A stretch of DNA of 64,000 bases, from contig JAHBVY010000001.1 in the NCBI GenBank assembly GCA_019637265.1, positions 1,178,001 to 1,242,000 of the forward strand, read 5' to 3'. The notes beneath the pieces are model-generated. The model was given only the letters and a program-made list of their open reading frames with translations, made no database searches and was not told where the DNA came from. Positions 38,156 through 47,802 of the stretch are shown in pieces (position 1 is the stretch's first letter; each line of letters starts with the position of its first letter). The position numbers and the translations under genes are program-made. Source of the stretch: Polyangiaceae bacterium (GTDB lineage: Bacteria; Myxococcota_A; Polyangia; Polyangiales; Polyangiaceae).

Positions 38156-38497
38156 GTGAGCATCACCCGCGAACAAGCCGAGCACGTGGCGCACCTCGCG
38201 CGCCTCACGCTCACCCCCGCCGAGCTCGATCGCTTGGGCGCCGAGCTCTCCCAGATCCTCGAGTACATGGGGCAGCTCGCCGAGCTCGACGTCGCTCACC
38301 TGGACGCGCCCCCGAGCGCCACTCCGCTCGACCCCCTGGACGAGCCACCCCGAGCCGACGCGTCACTCACCGCCGCGAGCGGCGCGCTCCGCGAGGACAC
38401 GCCGCAGCCAGGGCTCAGCCGCGAGCAAGCGCTCGCCGAGGCGCCGCGCGCGGTGAGCGGCAGCTTCGCGGTGCCGCGCTTCGTGGAGGAGCCGTGA
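38156..38497 (+). CDS. gatC: Asp-tRNA(Asn)/Glu-tRNA(Gln) amidotransferase subunit GatC
   Basis: GatC stabilises GatA in the GatCAB complex that amidates mischarged tRNAs. The GTG start opens VSITREQAEHVAHLARLTLTP, the conserved GatC N-terminus, and ELSQILEYMGQLAELDV follows; the end ALAEAPRAVSGSFAVPRFVEEP matches the GatC C-terminal pattern (AP..fF.VP.V). Length is 113 residues, normal for the family. gatA follows after a 61-base gap containing part of a 59-base tandem duplication. gatB is not in the window. Confidence 0.93.
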   Translation: MSITREQAEHVAHLARLTLTPAELDRLGAELSQILEYMGQLAELDVAHLDAPPSATPLDPLDEPPRADASLTAASGALREDTPQPGLSREQALAEAPRAVSGSFAVPRFVEEP

Positions 38498-38606
38498 CCA
38501 CGGCACCCCATCGAGCAGCGCCGCGCGACGGCGCGCGTCTCAGAGAGGACACCTGACCATGGCGCCCCATCGAGCAGCGCCGCACGAGGGCGCGCCCCAG
38601 GGAGAT
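38495..38606 (+). repeat. 59-bp tandem duplication spanning gatC stop and gatA start
   Basis: TGACCACGGCACCCCATCGA at 38495 recurs as TGACCATGGCGCCCCATCGA at 38554, exactly 59 bases later, and the similarity continues through CAGCGCCGC and beyond. The second copy carries the gatA ATG where the first has ACG, and the first copy's TGA is the gatC stop. The period is not a multiple of three. Confidence 0.85.
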
Positions 38607-40181
38607 CACGACGCGCCTCGCGACGGCGCGTCGCAGGCCGCGCGCGCGCTCCGAGAGCGCGTCGCGCGTGGCGACGTCAGCGCGGAGCAAGTCGTCAGTG
38701 AGGCGCTCGAGCGCATCGACGCGCACGCCGAGCTGGGCGCCTTCCTCCACGTCGCGCGGGGAGCGGCGCAGGACCAAGCGCGCGCCGTCGACGCCAAGCG
38801 ACGCGCGGGGGAGCCGCTCGGCGCCTTGGCGGGCGTGCCGGTGGCGGTGAAGGACTCGCTGGTGACGCGAGATGCCCCCACCACCGCGGGCTCGCGCATC
38901 CTCACCCGCACCGGTGAGCTCCAGAGCGCCTGGCGCCCACCTTATGACGCCCACGTCGTGGAGCGGCTCCGCGCGAGCGACGCGATCTTGATCGGCAAGA
39001 CCAACCTGGACGAGCTGGCGATGGGCTCCTCCAGCGAGCACTCGGCGTTTTTCCCCGTGAAAAATCCTTGGGATCTCACGCGCAGCCCCGGCGGCTCGAG
39101 CGGCGGCTCGGCGGCCAGCGTGAGCGCGGCGCTCACGCCGCTCTCGCTGGGGAGCGACACCGGTGGCTCCATCCGTCAGCCAGCCGCCTTTTGCGGCGTG
39201 GTGGGCCTCAAGCCGAGCTACGGTCGGGTGTCGCGCTATGGCCTGGTGGCCTTCGCCTCCAGCCTGGACGTGGTGGGCCCCTTCGCGCGCGACGTGCGCG
39301 ACGCCGCGCTCCTGTTCGACGTCATCGCTGGTCATGATCCGCGTGATCAGACCAGCGCCCGAGCCCCATCGGCCCCCACCGCCGAGGCGCTCGAGCGGCT
39401 CACCCTCCAAGATCTCGAGGGGCTCCGCGTGGGCCTGCCGCGCGAGCACTACGAGGCCGAGCTCCACCCAGAGGTGCGCGCCGCGCTCAACCGCCTCCAA
39501 GCCGCGCTCACCGAGGCGGGCGCCACCGTCGTGGAGACACGGCTCCCGAGCACCCGCTACGCGGTCGCCAGCTACTACGTGATCGCGACCGCGGAGGCCT
39601 CGAGCAACCTCTCGCGCTTCGACGGCGTGCGCTTCGGGCTGCGCGCCGAGCCCTCGGGCGGCGATCTCCACGCGCTCTACGCCGAGACCCGCGGGCGCGG
39701 CTTCGGCGCCGAGGTGAAGCGGCGGATCTTGCTCGGCACTTACGCGCTCAGCGCCGGCTACTACGACGCGTACTACCGGCGCGCCCAGGCGGCGCGGCGC
39801 GCGATCACCGCGGAGCTCGAGGCCGCGCTCGAGCAGGTGGACGTCCTGCTCACCCCGACGGCGCCGGAGCCAGCCTTCCGCCTCGGCGAGCGCACGCGGG
39901 ATCCGCTCGCCATGTACCTCACGGATCTGCTGACCCTGCCCGCTTCGCTGGCGGGCCTCCCGGCGATCTCGCTTCCGTGCGGATTCACCGGCGCCAGCCA
40001 GGAGCACCTGGCCTTGCCCATCGGCTGCCAGCTGATCGGGCGCCGTCTTCGGGAGCCGGAGCTGCTCCGCGCCGCGCGCCTCGTGGAGCTGCTGCTCGAT
40101 CTGCCAGGTGAGCCAGCCCCAGCGCTCGGCGGGCGCCCAGCGCAGCAGGGCGAGGCCCTGACCACCCAGCCCACGACGTAA
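38559..40181 (+). CDS. gatA: Asp-tRNA(Asn)/Glu-tRNA(Gln) amidotransferase subunit GatA
   Basis: GatA is the amidase subunit that releases ammonia from glutamine or asparagine for GatB. The Ser-cisSer-Lys triad is visible: Lys in GVPVAVKDSL at residue 98, cis-Ser in SPGGSSGGS at 180 and nucleophile Ser in GSDTGGSIRQPA at 204. VGLKPSYGRVSRYGLVAFASSLD is diagnostic for GatA. The first 25 residues (His/Ala/Pro/Gly-rich) are not conserved and derive from the tandem duplication around the start; conserved sequence begins at AARALRERV. The product is 540 residues, slightly long for that reason. A GNAT gene follows six bases after the stop. Confidence 0.96.
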   Translation: MAPHRAAPHEGAPQGDHDAPRDGASQAARALRERVARGDVSAEQVVSEALERIDAHAELGAFLHVARGAAQDQARAVDAKRRAGEPLGALAGVPVAVKDSLVTRDAPTTAGSRILTRTGELQSAWRPPYDAHVVERLRASDAILIGKTNLDELAMGSSSEHSAFFPVKNPWDLTRSPGGSSGGSAASVSAALTPLSLGSDTGGSIRQPAAFCGVVGLKPSYGRVSRYGLVAFASSLDVVGPFARDVRDAALLFDVIAGHDPRDQTSARAPSAPTAEALERLTLQDLEGLRVGLPREHYEAELHPEVRAALNRLQAALTEAGATVVETRLPSTRYAVASYYVIATAEASSNLSRFDGVRFGLRAEPSGGDLHALYAETRGRGFGAEVKRRILLGTYALSAGYYDAYYRRAQAARRAITAELEAALEQVDVLLTPTAPEPAFRLGERTRDPLAMYLTDLLTLPASLAGLPAISLPCGFTGASQEHLALPIGCQLIGRRLREPELLRAARLVELLLDLPGEPAPALGGRPAQQGEALTTQPTT

Positions 40182-40187
40182 GCCAGG

Positions 40188-40805
40188 ATGACGACTGAGC
40201 CTCACGCGCCTCCCGACCCGCTGAACGCGCTGCGCGCCCGCTCGCTCGAGCCGGGCGACGCCGAGGCGCTGGCGGCGCTGTTCGACGTGAGCCGCACCCC
40301 CTGCCACTGCCGCTGGTATGATTTCCACGGAGATAAAAATGAGTGGCTCGACCGCTGCTACAACCGCCCCGAAGAGAACCGCGAGGAGCTGCTCCGCGCG
40401 GTCTCGACCCAGAGCATCGACGGCGTCGTCGCGCTCCAGGGAGCGGAGGTGGTGGGCTGGATGCGGCTGTCATGGTCAACAGAGCTGACCAAACACTACG
40501 AGCAGCGCATCTACCGCGGACTCCCCTGCTTCGAAGGGGATCGCAGCCGGGTGATGGCCATCGGCTGCTTCCTGGTGGCGCCGGCGCTGCGCCTCCAGGG
40601 CGTGCCCCGCCTCCTCCTCCAGGCGGGCATCGCGCGCGCCGAGGCGCTCGGCGCGACCCAGCTGGAGGCCTTCCCCCACCGCGCCACGGGGCTCCCCCGG
40701 GAGGCGCTCTTCACCGGGCGCTTCGAGCTCTTGCAGGAGCTCGGCTTCGAGGTCGTGAGCGATTTTCAGCCCTACCCGGTGCTGCGCTACGCGCTTCACC
40801 ACTGA
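40188..40805 (+). CDS. GNAT family acetyltransferase
   Basis: RARSLEPGDAEALAALFDVSRTPCHCRWYDF opens a GNAT variant with a Cys-His-Cys segment near residue 40. VVALQGAEVVGWMRLSW and VMAIGCFLVAPALRLQGVPRLLLQAGIARAEALG (near 125) form the acetyl-CoA core. FEVVSDFQPYPVLRYAL ends the fold. The acceptor is unknown. It follows gatA closely on the same strand and may share its transcript. A GTCA-N7-TGAC motif lies at 40475 within the coding sequence (SWSTELTK). Confidence 0.8.
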   Translation: MTTEPHAPPDPLNALRARSLEPGDAEALAALFDVSRTPCHCRWYDFHGDKNEWLDRCYNRPEENREELLRAVSTQSIDGVVALQGAEVVGWMRLSWSTELTKHYEQRIYRGLPCFEGDRSRVMAIGCFLVAPALRLQGVPRLLLQAGIARAEALGATQLEAFPHRATGLPREALFTGRFELLQELGFEVVSDFQPYPVLRYALHH

Positions 40806-41494
40806 ACCCCCCGTATGCGGTCGACGCCCATGTCGACCCACCTGTCGTGCGACCGCCGCTCAAACCCACACGGTGCGATGAGGGAGCACACAGTGGGACA
40901 AAAGCGACATGACGACGTCCGTCGTCCGGCTCGGGGCGAAGCACGACCGAACAACTGACGTAATCCCTGTTTTTTGGGGGGTTGGTAGCGCTGGGGCCCA
41001 CCGCGCGGCGCCGCAGTCAGCGAGCGGCCCAAGCGCTCGGCCCACACGCTCTCACTCGTGCGACGCCGCAGGGCCGCGCCATTTGTCGTTGAAACACGCT
41101 GGGTTGCGCCGGGCAGCGGCGCGCGCACCCCAGCTCGGCTGTCGAGCGCCGCGCCGCGAAGCGGGGAGCCCAGAGCGCAGCCACCCAACCTGGAGTCTCC
41201 GAACAGCGGTTGCGCAGCGCGCGCCGCGGAGCCACGTTGAGGGGGAGTGCGGTCGCAGGGTCTGGTTGCGAGCCCTGCCATTCACGGCGCGGCGCGCGCT
41301 GGGACTGACGAGGCACCTCACGGCGGCCCGCGCGCCGTCACCCAGCGGCCCCTGCCGCCGTCCTTGCGCCTCACGCCGTGAAGCCGCGCGGCAGCTGCCA
41401 AACCCCCACCCCCGTCGTGCGCCTCCTCGAAGGCAATGGTCTTGCCTGGTCAACGGCACTGCCGAGCGAATACTCAGAAGAGCTGCCCGCTGCC
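40806..41494. other. long intergenic region with diverged repeat sequence
   Basis: The 689 bases hold no protein gene I can support. At 40969-40988 CCTGTTTTTTGGGGGGTTGG resembles the outer end of the repeat at 58283, including the preceding ATCCCT. At 41087 CATTTGTCGTTGAAACACGC faintly recalls family A. Open frames run through the region on both strands, but without conserved motifs or consistent third-position GC. The kinase-like gene downstream could begin as early as the GTG at 41378. Confidence 0.5.
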
Positions 41495-43222
41495 ATGAAA
41501 GAACAGCTGAGACTCCGCCGCATGAACTTGCTCTCGGGCTTGGCCGTGCGCTTGACCGCGGAGTCGGCGGGCGGCTTGCTCGACGACACGCTGGGGCTCT
41601 TGCTCATGGGGCTCAGCGCGCCGGCTGGGGTCGCGCTGCAGGCGGAGGCGACGCCGCGCGTGGTGGCGGAGCGCGGGTTCCAGGCGCCCTCGCTGGCGCG
41701 CGAGGTGCTCGCGCAGATCGCCACGCAGGCGCTGAGCACGCGGCGCCCGATCGTCATGAACGACGTGCGCGCGCACGCCGCCGAGCTGGCCCACGTGGGT
41801 GAGCTGGCGACGCTCGGCTTCCAGGCGCTGATCGCGGTGCCGGTGCTCCATCGACGCGAGCGCCTGGCGGCGCTGATCGTGTTGTTCCCGCACAGCGTGG
41901 CGGTGGATGAAGAGGGCGTCGACTTCGCGCGCGCGGTCACCAACGTGCTGGCGCTGGCGATGGTGGGTGAGGCGCGCTCGCTGGCGGTGGCGAGCCAGTC
42001 ACCTCCACAAGAGGAGCTCTTGCTCGCCTCCACCATCGCGCACGAGCTGCGCGGCCCGGTGGGCGCCTTGGCGCTCCAGCTGGAAGAGCAAGAGCGGCTC
42101 GTGAGCGAGATCGAGGCGGTGGCGGGCCCGAGCGACACCGCGCTGGGCGCGAGCATCTCCGAGCTCGAGGAGCTCACGCGCGACGTGCAAGCGGTGGTGG
42201 GGCGGCTCAGGCAGCTGGTCACCCAGCTGGGTCAGGCGGGCGCGACGCCGAGCCCGCTCGAGCTGCTCGATCTCTCCGAGGTGGTGCGCGAGGCGCTGGC
42301 CGAGCGCCGGCCGCACCTCGAGCGCCTCGGGATCGGCTGCGAGGTGCAGCTCGGAGACGACTGCGAGGTGGTGGGGCGGCGCGCTGACGTACGGCGCGCC
42401 ACCCTGGCGCTGCTCGAGTACGCCGCCTCGCGCGCCGGTGAGCTCGGACGTCGGGTGTCGGTGAGTTGCACCGCCACCGAGGGCGGGGTCGCGCTGCGGA
42501 TCGGGAGCAGCGGCAAGCCGCTCAGCGCGCTCGAGCAGCGCTCCCTCACCGCGGGTCACCTCGGCAGCGATCTGCGGCTCCGCATCGTCCAGGACATCCT
42601 GCGTGAGCACGGCGGCCACCTCGAGCTGCACCGCACCGCGAGTTATTCAGTGGTACTGACGATGCTGCTGCCCGCTGCCGAGCGCGGCAGCGGCGTGTTC
42701 GCGGTCCCTGAGAGCGCCACGCCGAGCGCCTCCCGGCGCGCTCAGGTGCTGCTGGTGGATGACGACGACGTGTTCGCGCGCACCATGCGCCGCGCGCTGA
42801 AGCCTCACCACGTGCACACCGCGAGCAGCGCCTCCGAGGCGGAGATCACCCTGATCGATCGTGGCTTCTTGCCTGACCTGGTGCTGTGCGACGTGCACTT
42901 GCCAGGGAGCAACGGGGACGAGCTCCACGCGCGCGTGGAGCGGCTCAGGCCAGAGCTCGCCGCGCGCTTCGTGTTCATCACCGGCGGCGCGCTCAGCCCC
43001 GAGCAGGCGGAGTACATCCGGCGCTCAGGGCGGGTGACGCTCCACAAGCCGCTCGATCTCGATCAGGTGCGCAAGATGCTCAGCGAGCTGAGCCCCAGCG
43101 GGATCAACAGCGAGCGCACCCCGAGCGTCCGCACCTTGAGCGGCGCCCCCAGCCAGCGCACGCCCAGCCAACGCTCGCCGAGTCAGCGCTCACCGAGCTC
43201 CGTCGGGCGCCGCGACAGCTAA
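41495..43222 (+). CDS. histidine-kinase-like protein with degenerate ATPase and C-terminal receiver domain
   Basis: A GAF-like domain covers about residues 10-150 (PRVVAERGFQAPSLAREVL, ALIAVPVLHRRERLAALIVLF). A HisKA-like helix pair follows with STIAHELRGPVGALALQL near 178, so the phospho-acceptor His is kept. The ATPase-like part lacks the N-box Asn (RATLALLEYAASRA) and the DxGxG motif (RIGSSGKPLS), so ATP binding is doubtful. A receiver domain near 410-525 is intact: VLLVDDDDVF, LVLCDVHLPGSNGDEL (phospho-acceptor Asp) and LHKPLDLDQV (Lys). The C-terminal tail is a Ser/Pro/Arg repeat (QRTPSQRSPSQRSPSS). The ATG is chosen on codon composition; a GTG at 41378 is possible. Confidence 0.8.
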   Translation: MKEQLRLRRMNLLSGLAVRLTAESAGGLLDDTLGLLLMGLSAPAGVALQAEATPRVVAERGFQAPSLAREVLAQIATQALSTRRPIVMNDVRAHAAELAHVGELATLGFQALIAVPVLHRRERLAALIVLFPHSVAVDEEGVDFARAVTNVLALAMVGEARSLAVASQSPPQEELLLASTIAHELRGPVGALALQLEEQERLVSEIEAVAGPSDTALGASISELEELTRDVQAVVGRLRQLVTQLGQAGATPSPLELLDLSEVVREALAERRPHLERLGIGCEVQLGDDCEVVGRRADVRRATLALLEYAASRAGELGRRVSVSCTATEGGVALRIGSSGKPLSALEQRSLTAGHLGSDLRLRIVQDILREHGGHLELHRTASYSVVLTMLLPAAERGSGVFAVPESATPSASRRAQVLLVDDDDVFARTMRRALKPHHVHTASSASEAEITLIDRGFLPDLVLCDVHLPGSNGDELHARVERLRPELAARFVFITGGALSPEQAEYIRRSGRVTLHKPLDLDQVRKMLSELSPSGINSERTPSVRTLSGAPSQRTPSQRSPSQRSPSSVGRRDS

Positions 43223-43237
43223 CACCGCGCCTCTAGC

Positions 43238-43322
43238 CAACACTGCGCTTTCAGCAACACTGCGCTTTCAGCAACACTGCGCTTTCAGCAACACAGCGCT
43301 TTCAGCAACACTGCGCCTTCAG
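43238..43322. repeat. 17-bp tandem repeat, five units, between convergent genes
   Basis: CAACACTGCGCTTTCAG is repeated five times in head-to-tail order starting at 43238, with single-base changes in units 4 and 5, then a partial CAACACTGCAG. Units 1-3 are identical. It lies in the 124-base gap between the stops of the kinase-like gene and a minus-strand gene. Confidence 0.95.
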
Positions 43323-43346
43323 CCAACACTGCAGTAACACTGAGCG

Positions 43347-43976
43347 TCAGCGCCGCAGCTGCTGCTCGAGGTTCTCCACCTCTTCGCGCGCCATGATGGC
43401 GCTGACCTTGAACGTGGCCTGGTAATAGGCCACCGCGCGCGCGTGCTCCCCAGCGCGCAACAGCGTGAGCACGTACGCCTTCGGGTCATCCGCGCCTGCG
43501 GCGGCGGGCTCGCTCGCGGGCGACGGCCCACCCAACGCGGGCGCGGGCGGAGGCGCACCATGAGGGCCGCCCTGGCCGGCAGCCGGCGGACCCATGGGCG
43601 CACCGAAACCCTGCTGCGGCCCCGCGGGAGCACCCCAAGCTGGCGGTGAGCCCGCGGGCGGTCCCCAACCCGCGGGCGGAGCGCCAGCTGGACCGCCCGC
43701 GACGGGCGCGACGAGCGCTGGCGCGAAGGTGGTCGGCGACGTGCCCAAGCTCGCCGTCGCGCGCTGCTGCAGCTCGGCCCAGATGGGCTCAGGCACCTGC
43801 TGCCACGCGCTGGGGATCGCCTGGCGCCCCTCCGCGAGCGCCGCGAGGGGCTGCGCCTCCTCCGTGGGTGGGAGGCCCGGCGACGACCACCACTGCCACA
43901 CGGCTTGGTCGCCGCGGATGGTCACGCCGTACTGATAAGGGAGCCCCGGCGCCTGCCAAGTGAAGTGATCGCTCAT
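43347..43976 (-). CDS. hypothetical protein with Pro/Gly linker and L7/L12-like C-terminus
   Basis: Three parts are visible. Residues 1-75 form a small domain with conserved-looking Trp residues (FTWQAPGLPYQYGVTIRGDQ, VWQWWSSPGLPPTEEAQPL). Residues of about 85-160 are a Pro/Gly/Ala linker (QQGFGAPMGPPAAGQGGPHG). The end, AYVLTLLRAGEHARAVAYYQ near 170, then a helix with AREEVENLE, matches the pattern of the L7/L12 C-terminal-like helix pair seen in small bacterial proteins. No signal peptide or membrane span is present. Function is unknown. A strong promoter with an operator-like palindrome lies directly upstream, so it is likely a regulated single gene. Confidence 0.7.
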   Translation of the reverse strand: MSDHFTWQAPGLPYQYGVTIRGDQAVWQWWSSPGLPPTEEAQPLAALAEGRQAIPSAWQQVPEPIWAELQQRATASLGTSPTTFAPALVAPVAGGPAGAPPAGWGPPAGSPPAWGAPAGPQQGFGAPMGPPAAGQGGPHGAPPPAPALGGPSPASEPAAAGADDPKAYVLTLLRAGEHARAVAYYQATFKVSAIMAREEVENLEQQLRR

Positions 43977-44008
43977 GGCGCAGAAGATACCGAGATTCCG
44001 CCGCGCCG

Positions 44009-44037
44009 CTTATACTGAACAGCCGCGCGGCTGTCAT
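44009..44037 (-). promoter_or_regulatory. sigma-70-type promoter with 16-bp palindrome in the spacer
   Basis: On the minus strand ATGACA (-35, five of six) is followed by exactly 17 bases and TATAAG (-10, five of six). The start point is about 26 bases before the gene ending at 43347. ACAGCCGCGCGGCTGT (44019-44034), a perfect palindrome, fills the spacer and overlaps the -35, the classic position of a repressor operator. The divergent recC gene begins 126 bases away. Confidence 0.7.
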
Positions 44038-44159
44038 TATTTGTCATATCTCGAAGTGAGCGCTGCGCTAGCTTCGGTCACGCCGCCCTCCTTCGACGCC
44101 ACGTCTCCCTCGACGCCTCCCGAAACCACGCTGCACGCACACGACGCAGGTCCCGCCGC

Positions 44160-47100
44160 ATGACTCGCCACCTCTACGTCCACCGGAGCAACCGCGCGGA
44201 GGCGCTCGCTGGCGCGCTGGCCGACCTGCTCCGGCGCCCGCCACGAGATCCGCTGCGCCCGGAGCGCTTGGTGGTCCAAGGCCGGGGGATGGCGACCTGG
44301 CTCAGCCAAGAGCTGGCGACGCGCCTCGGGATCTTCACCAACGCCGAGTTCCTCTACCCGCGCAACATGGTGCAGCACACCTACGCCGAGGTGCTGGGTC
44401 GCGCGGAGCTGCCGCTGCTCGGCGCCCAAGGTCAGCTTGCGTTACTTTTCGCGGTGCTGGAGGCGCTGTCCGAGCTGGCCGCGCAGCAGGGCGCGCAGCG
44501 CGCTAGCGCGGCGTCAGGTGGAGGCGCGGTGTCAGCTGGAAACGCAGTGTCGGCTGGGAGCGCCGCGCGTGACAGGAGCGCCGCGCGTGAGGCGGAGCGC
44601 GCCGTGGAGATCACATCAGCTCCGCTGACTCAACGTGAGCGCGCGGAGCTCGCGCCGCTCTTCAGCTACCTCACGGGGGACCTCGGTGGCCTGCGCGCCT
44701 ACCAGCTCGCGGAGCGCGTGGCGCGCTGTTACGATCAGTACCTGCTATTCCGCCCGGAAATGATGCGCGCGTTCAGCGAGCCCGCGGACCACCCCATGAG
44801 CGGCGGCGCGGCGGCCTCCGCCGCCCTTCGCTGGCAGGCCGCGCTGTGGCGGCGCCTGCCAGCGCCCATCCGCGAAGGCCACATCGCGAACCTCGAGCCC
44901 GCCTTCGGCGAGCGGGTGGCCGAGCTGACGCGCACGGGGGAGCCGCATCAGCTGCCCGAGCGGCTGTGCGTCTTCGGCCTCTCCAGCCTGCCGCCGCTCT
45001 ACCTCCGCACCCTGACGGCGCTGTCGCAGCTGATCGAGGTGCACCTGTTCATGCTCGTCCCCTCGCGCGAGTGGTTCGCGGATCGCGCGCCCAAGCGGCG
45101 CCCTTCGCTGCCGCAGCTCGCCCCGCTCCACCTGAGCGGTCACCCGCTCCTGATGAGCCTCGGGCAGCTCGGCGCCGATCTGCAGGCGCTGGTGGAGGAG
45201 CACGCGACCGACTACCAGGAGCCGCTGTCGTTGTTCGAGGACGCGGTACCTCAGGGAAGCGCGGTATTTCAGGGAAGCGCAGTACCTCAGGGAAGCGGCC
45301 CTGGTGACGCGGCGCCGCGGCTCCTGCACGCCTTGCAGCAGAGCCTGCTGGATTTGGAGGTGACGAGCGCCACCACCCAGGTGGTGCTCGATGACTCCAT
45401 CCGCATCCACTCCTGCCACGGCCCGATGCGGGAGGTGGAGGTGCTGCACGACACCCTGCTCGATCTGCTGGCGCGCGATCCGACGCTCCAGCCTCAAGAC
45501 ATCGTGGTGATGGCGTCCGACATCGAGCGCTACGCGCCGCTGTTCGAGGCCGTGTTCGAGGAGGCGCGCGATCGCGCCGCGGAGACAGGCAAGCCCCAGC
45601 GCGCGCGGCGCTTCATCCCCTATCGCATCGCGGATCGCGCCGCGGCGACCGACGCCCCGGTGCTCGAGGGGCTCACGCGGCTGTTCGCGCTGGCTCCCTC
45701 GCGGCGCACCGCCAGCGAGCTCATGGACTTGCTCGGGCTCGCGCCGGTGGCGAAGCGCTTCGGCGTCGAGCAAGCCGAGCTCGAGCAGCTGAGCGAGTGG
45801 ATCGACCAGAGCGGGATCCGCTGGGGTCAGGACGCCGCCGATCGCGCGCGGCACGGTCAGCCCGCGCTGCACCAGAACACCTGGCGCTTCGGGCTCGAGC
45901 GGCTGCTGCTCGGCTACAGCCTGCCTGGCCGCGGCGAGCGCACCTTCGAGGGCTGCTTGCCTCACGACGAGGTGGAGGGCCACGCGGCGGAGCTCGCTGG
46001 CAAGCTCGCTGAGTTCGCGGAGACGCTGAGCGAGGTGCTGGACGAGCTCGCGGAGCCACGCTCGCTCGCCGACTGGCACACCACCTTGAGCCGCAGCTTG
46101 GGGCGCCTGTTCGACGCCTCCGGCGATCATGCCTCGGAGCACCTCCGCGCGATGGCGGCGCTCGATCAGCTGCGCACCACCGCCGAGAGCACCGGCTTCC
46201 AGCGCGCGGTGCCGGCCCGGGTGATGAGCGCGCTGCTCGAGCGACAGCTGAGTGATGCCCACTCCGCCAAGAGCTTCCTCACCGGCGGCGTCACCCTGTG
46301 CGCCCTGGTGCCGATGCGCTCCATCCCGCGCCGCGTGGTGTGCCTCTTGGGCTTGAATGAAGCGGCGTTCCCGCGTCGCGATGAGCTGCTCCCGTTCGAC
46401 CTCCAGCGTGAGGCACCGCGACGCGGGGATCGCTCGCGCCTGCTCGACGATCGCTACCTGTTCTTGGAGGCGCTGCTGTCCGCCCGCCAGCACCTGCACC
46501 TCAGCTACACCGGCCAGAGCATCCGCGACAACAGCGCGCTGCCGCCGAGCGTCGTGATCGACGAGCTCCTCGAGCACCTCGAGCGTTCCCACGGAGAAAC
46601 TACCAAGCTCACGGGCGGCGCGCTCCGCGATCAGCTGGTCGTCAAGCACCCGCTCCAACCCTTCAGCCCCCGCTACTTCGAGCCGGGCTCGCGGCTCTTC
46701 AGCTACCGCGCCCCGCTCGCGCGCGGCGCGGCGGCGGCGCAGCGGCCGCGTGAGGCGACGCGCCCGCTGTTCTCCCACGCGCTGCCCGAGCGCGAGCTGC
46801 CCCCAGAGCTCCGGCTCGACGAGCTGAGCCATTTCCTCAAGGACCCAGGCGGCTACCTGCTCACCCAGCACCTGGGCGCGAGCCTCCCGCGGGAGCGGGC
46901 GGAGCTCGCCGATCGCGAGCCCCTCGATCTCGATCCGCTGGCGCGCTACGGCGTGGGCAGCGAGCTGCTACGGCTGCTGCTCCGGGGGCACGACGCCGAG
47001 CGAGGGCTCGAGCTCCTGCGCGCGCGGGGAGACGTGCCCCCGGGCGCGCTCGGCGCCGCGCTCTACCGCGATCTGGCGGCGGAGGCCGAGCAGCTGAGGC

Positions 47101-47802
47101 AGCTGTTCGTGGGGCTGACGGCGGGCGCCTCCCCCACCCCGGAGGCGCTCAGCGTCCCCTTGCCCGCTCGCGCGGGCGCGCCCGCCGTGGTGCTGCGCGG
47201 GGTCGTCAGTCATGTGTACGGGTCGCGCGCGGTGCGCCTCGAGTTCGTGCGCCCCTCGGCGAAGCACTTGCTCACGAGCTGGGTCGAGCACCTCGCGCGC
47301 TGCGCCGCGGCGGAGCATCGAGTCAGTAGTGTTGTCCATCAGCGCGCGCCCGTCGTTGGCCGCCCGGTGACGGACGTCGCGGTGCCGTCCAACCCCCCGA
47401 GCCAACCCACGCACTTGTCCACGGAGCTCATCACCCGCGCCGCTGCGTACGGAGACAGCGCCCCGCGGCGGCACCGCTTCGCCCCGGTGACGAACGCCGC
47501 CGAGCGGCTGGCCGAGCTCCACGCGCTGTACGTCATGGGCTCGCGGGAACCGTTGCCGTTCTTCCCGGACGCCGCCTTCGCGTGGGTGCGCGCCGAAGCC
47601 CGAAAGGACGCCCGCGCCGATCCGGTCCGCTCCGCGCGCGCCGTCTTGAGCACCACGTTCGAGCGCGCCCCCTACCTCACGCGCCTGTTTCCGGCGGGGC
47701 CTAGCCCCGAGGCGCTCCTGGACACCACGGGTCAGCTTGGCTTCATCGAGCTGGCGCGCCGCGTGATGGCGCCGCTCGCCCAGCACCTCACGGAGACGCA
47801 GG

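Noticed and set aside
38415..40328. 637-codon minus-strand frame opposite gatA
   Set aside because: gatA is certain on the plus strand; the antisense frame has no recognisable fold.
40909..41802. Plus-strand open frame running from the long gap into the histidine-kinase-like gene
   Set aside because: Out of frame with the supported gene; Arg/Ala/Pro-rich composition typical of non-coding GC-rich DNA.
44745..46871. 708-codon minus-strand frame opposite recC
   Set aside because: Mirror frame of a well-supported recC; composition is low complexity and has no motif.
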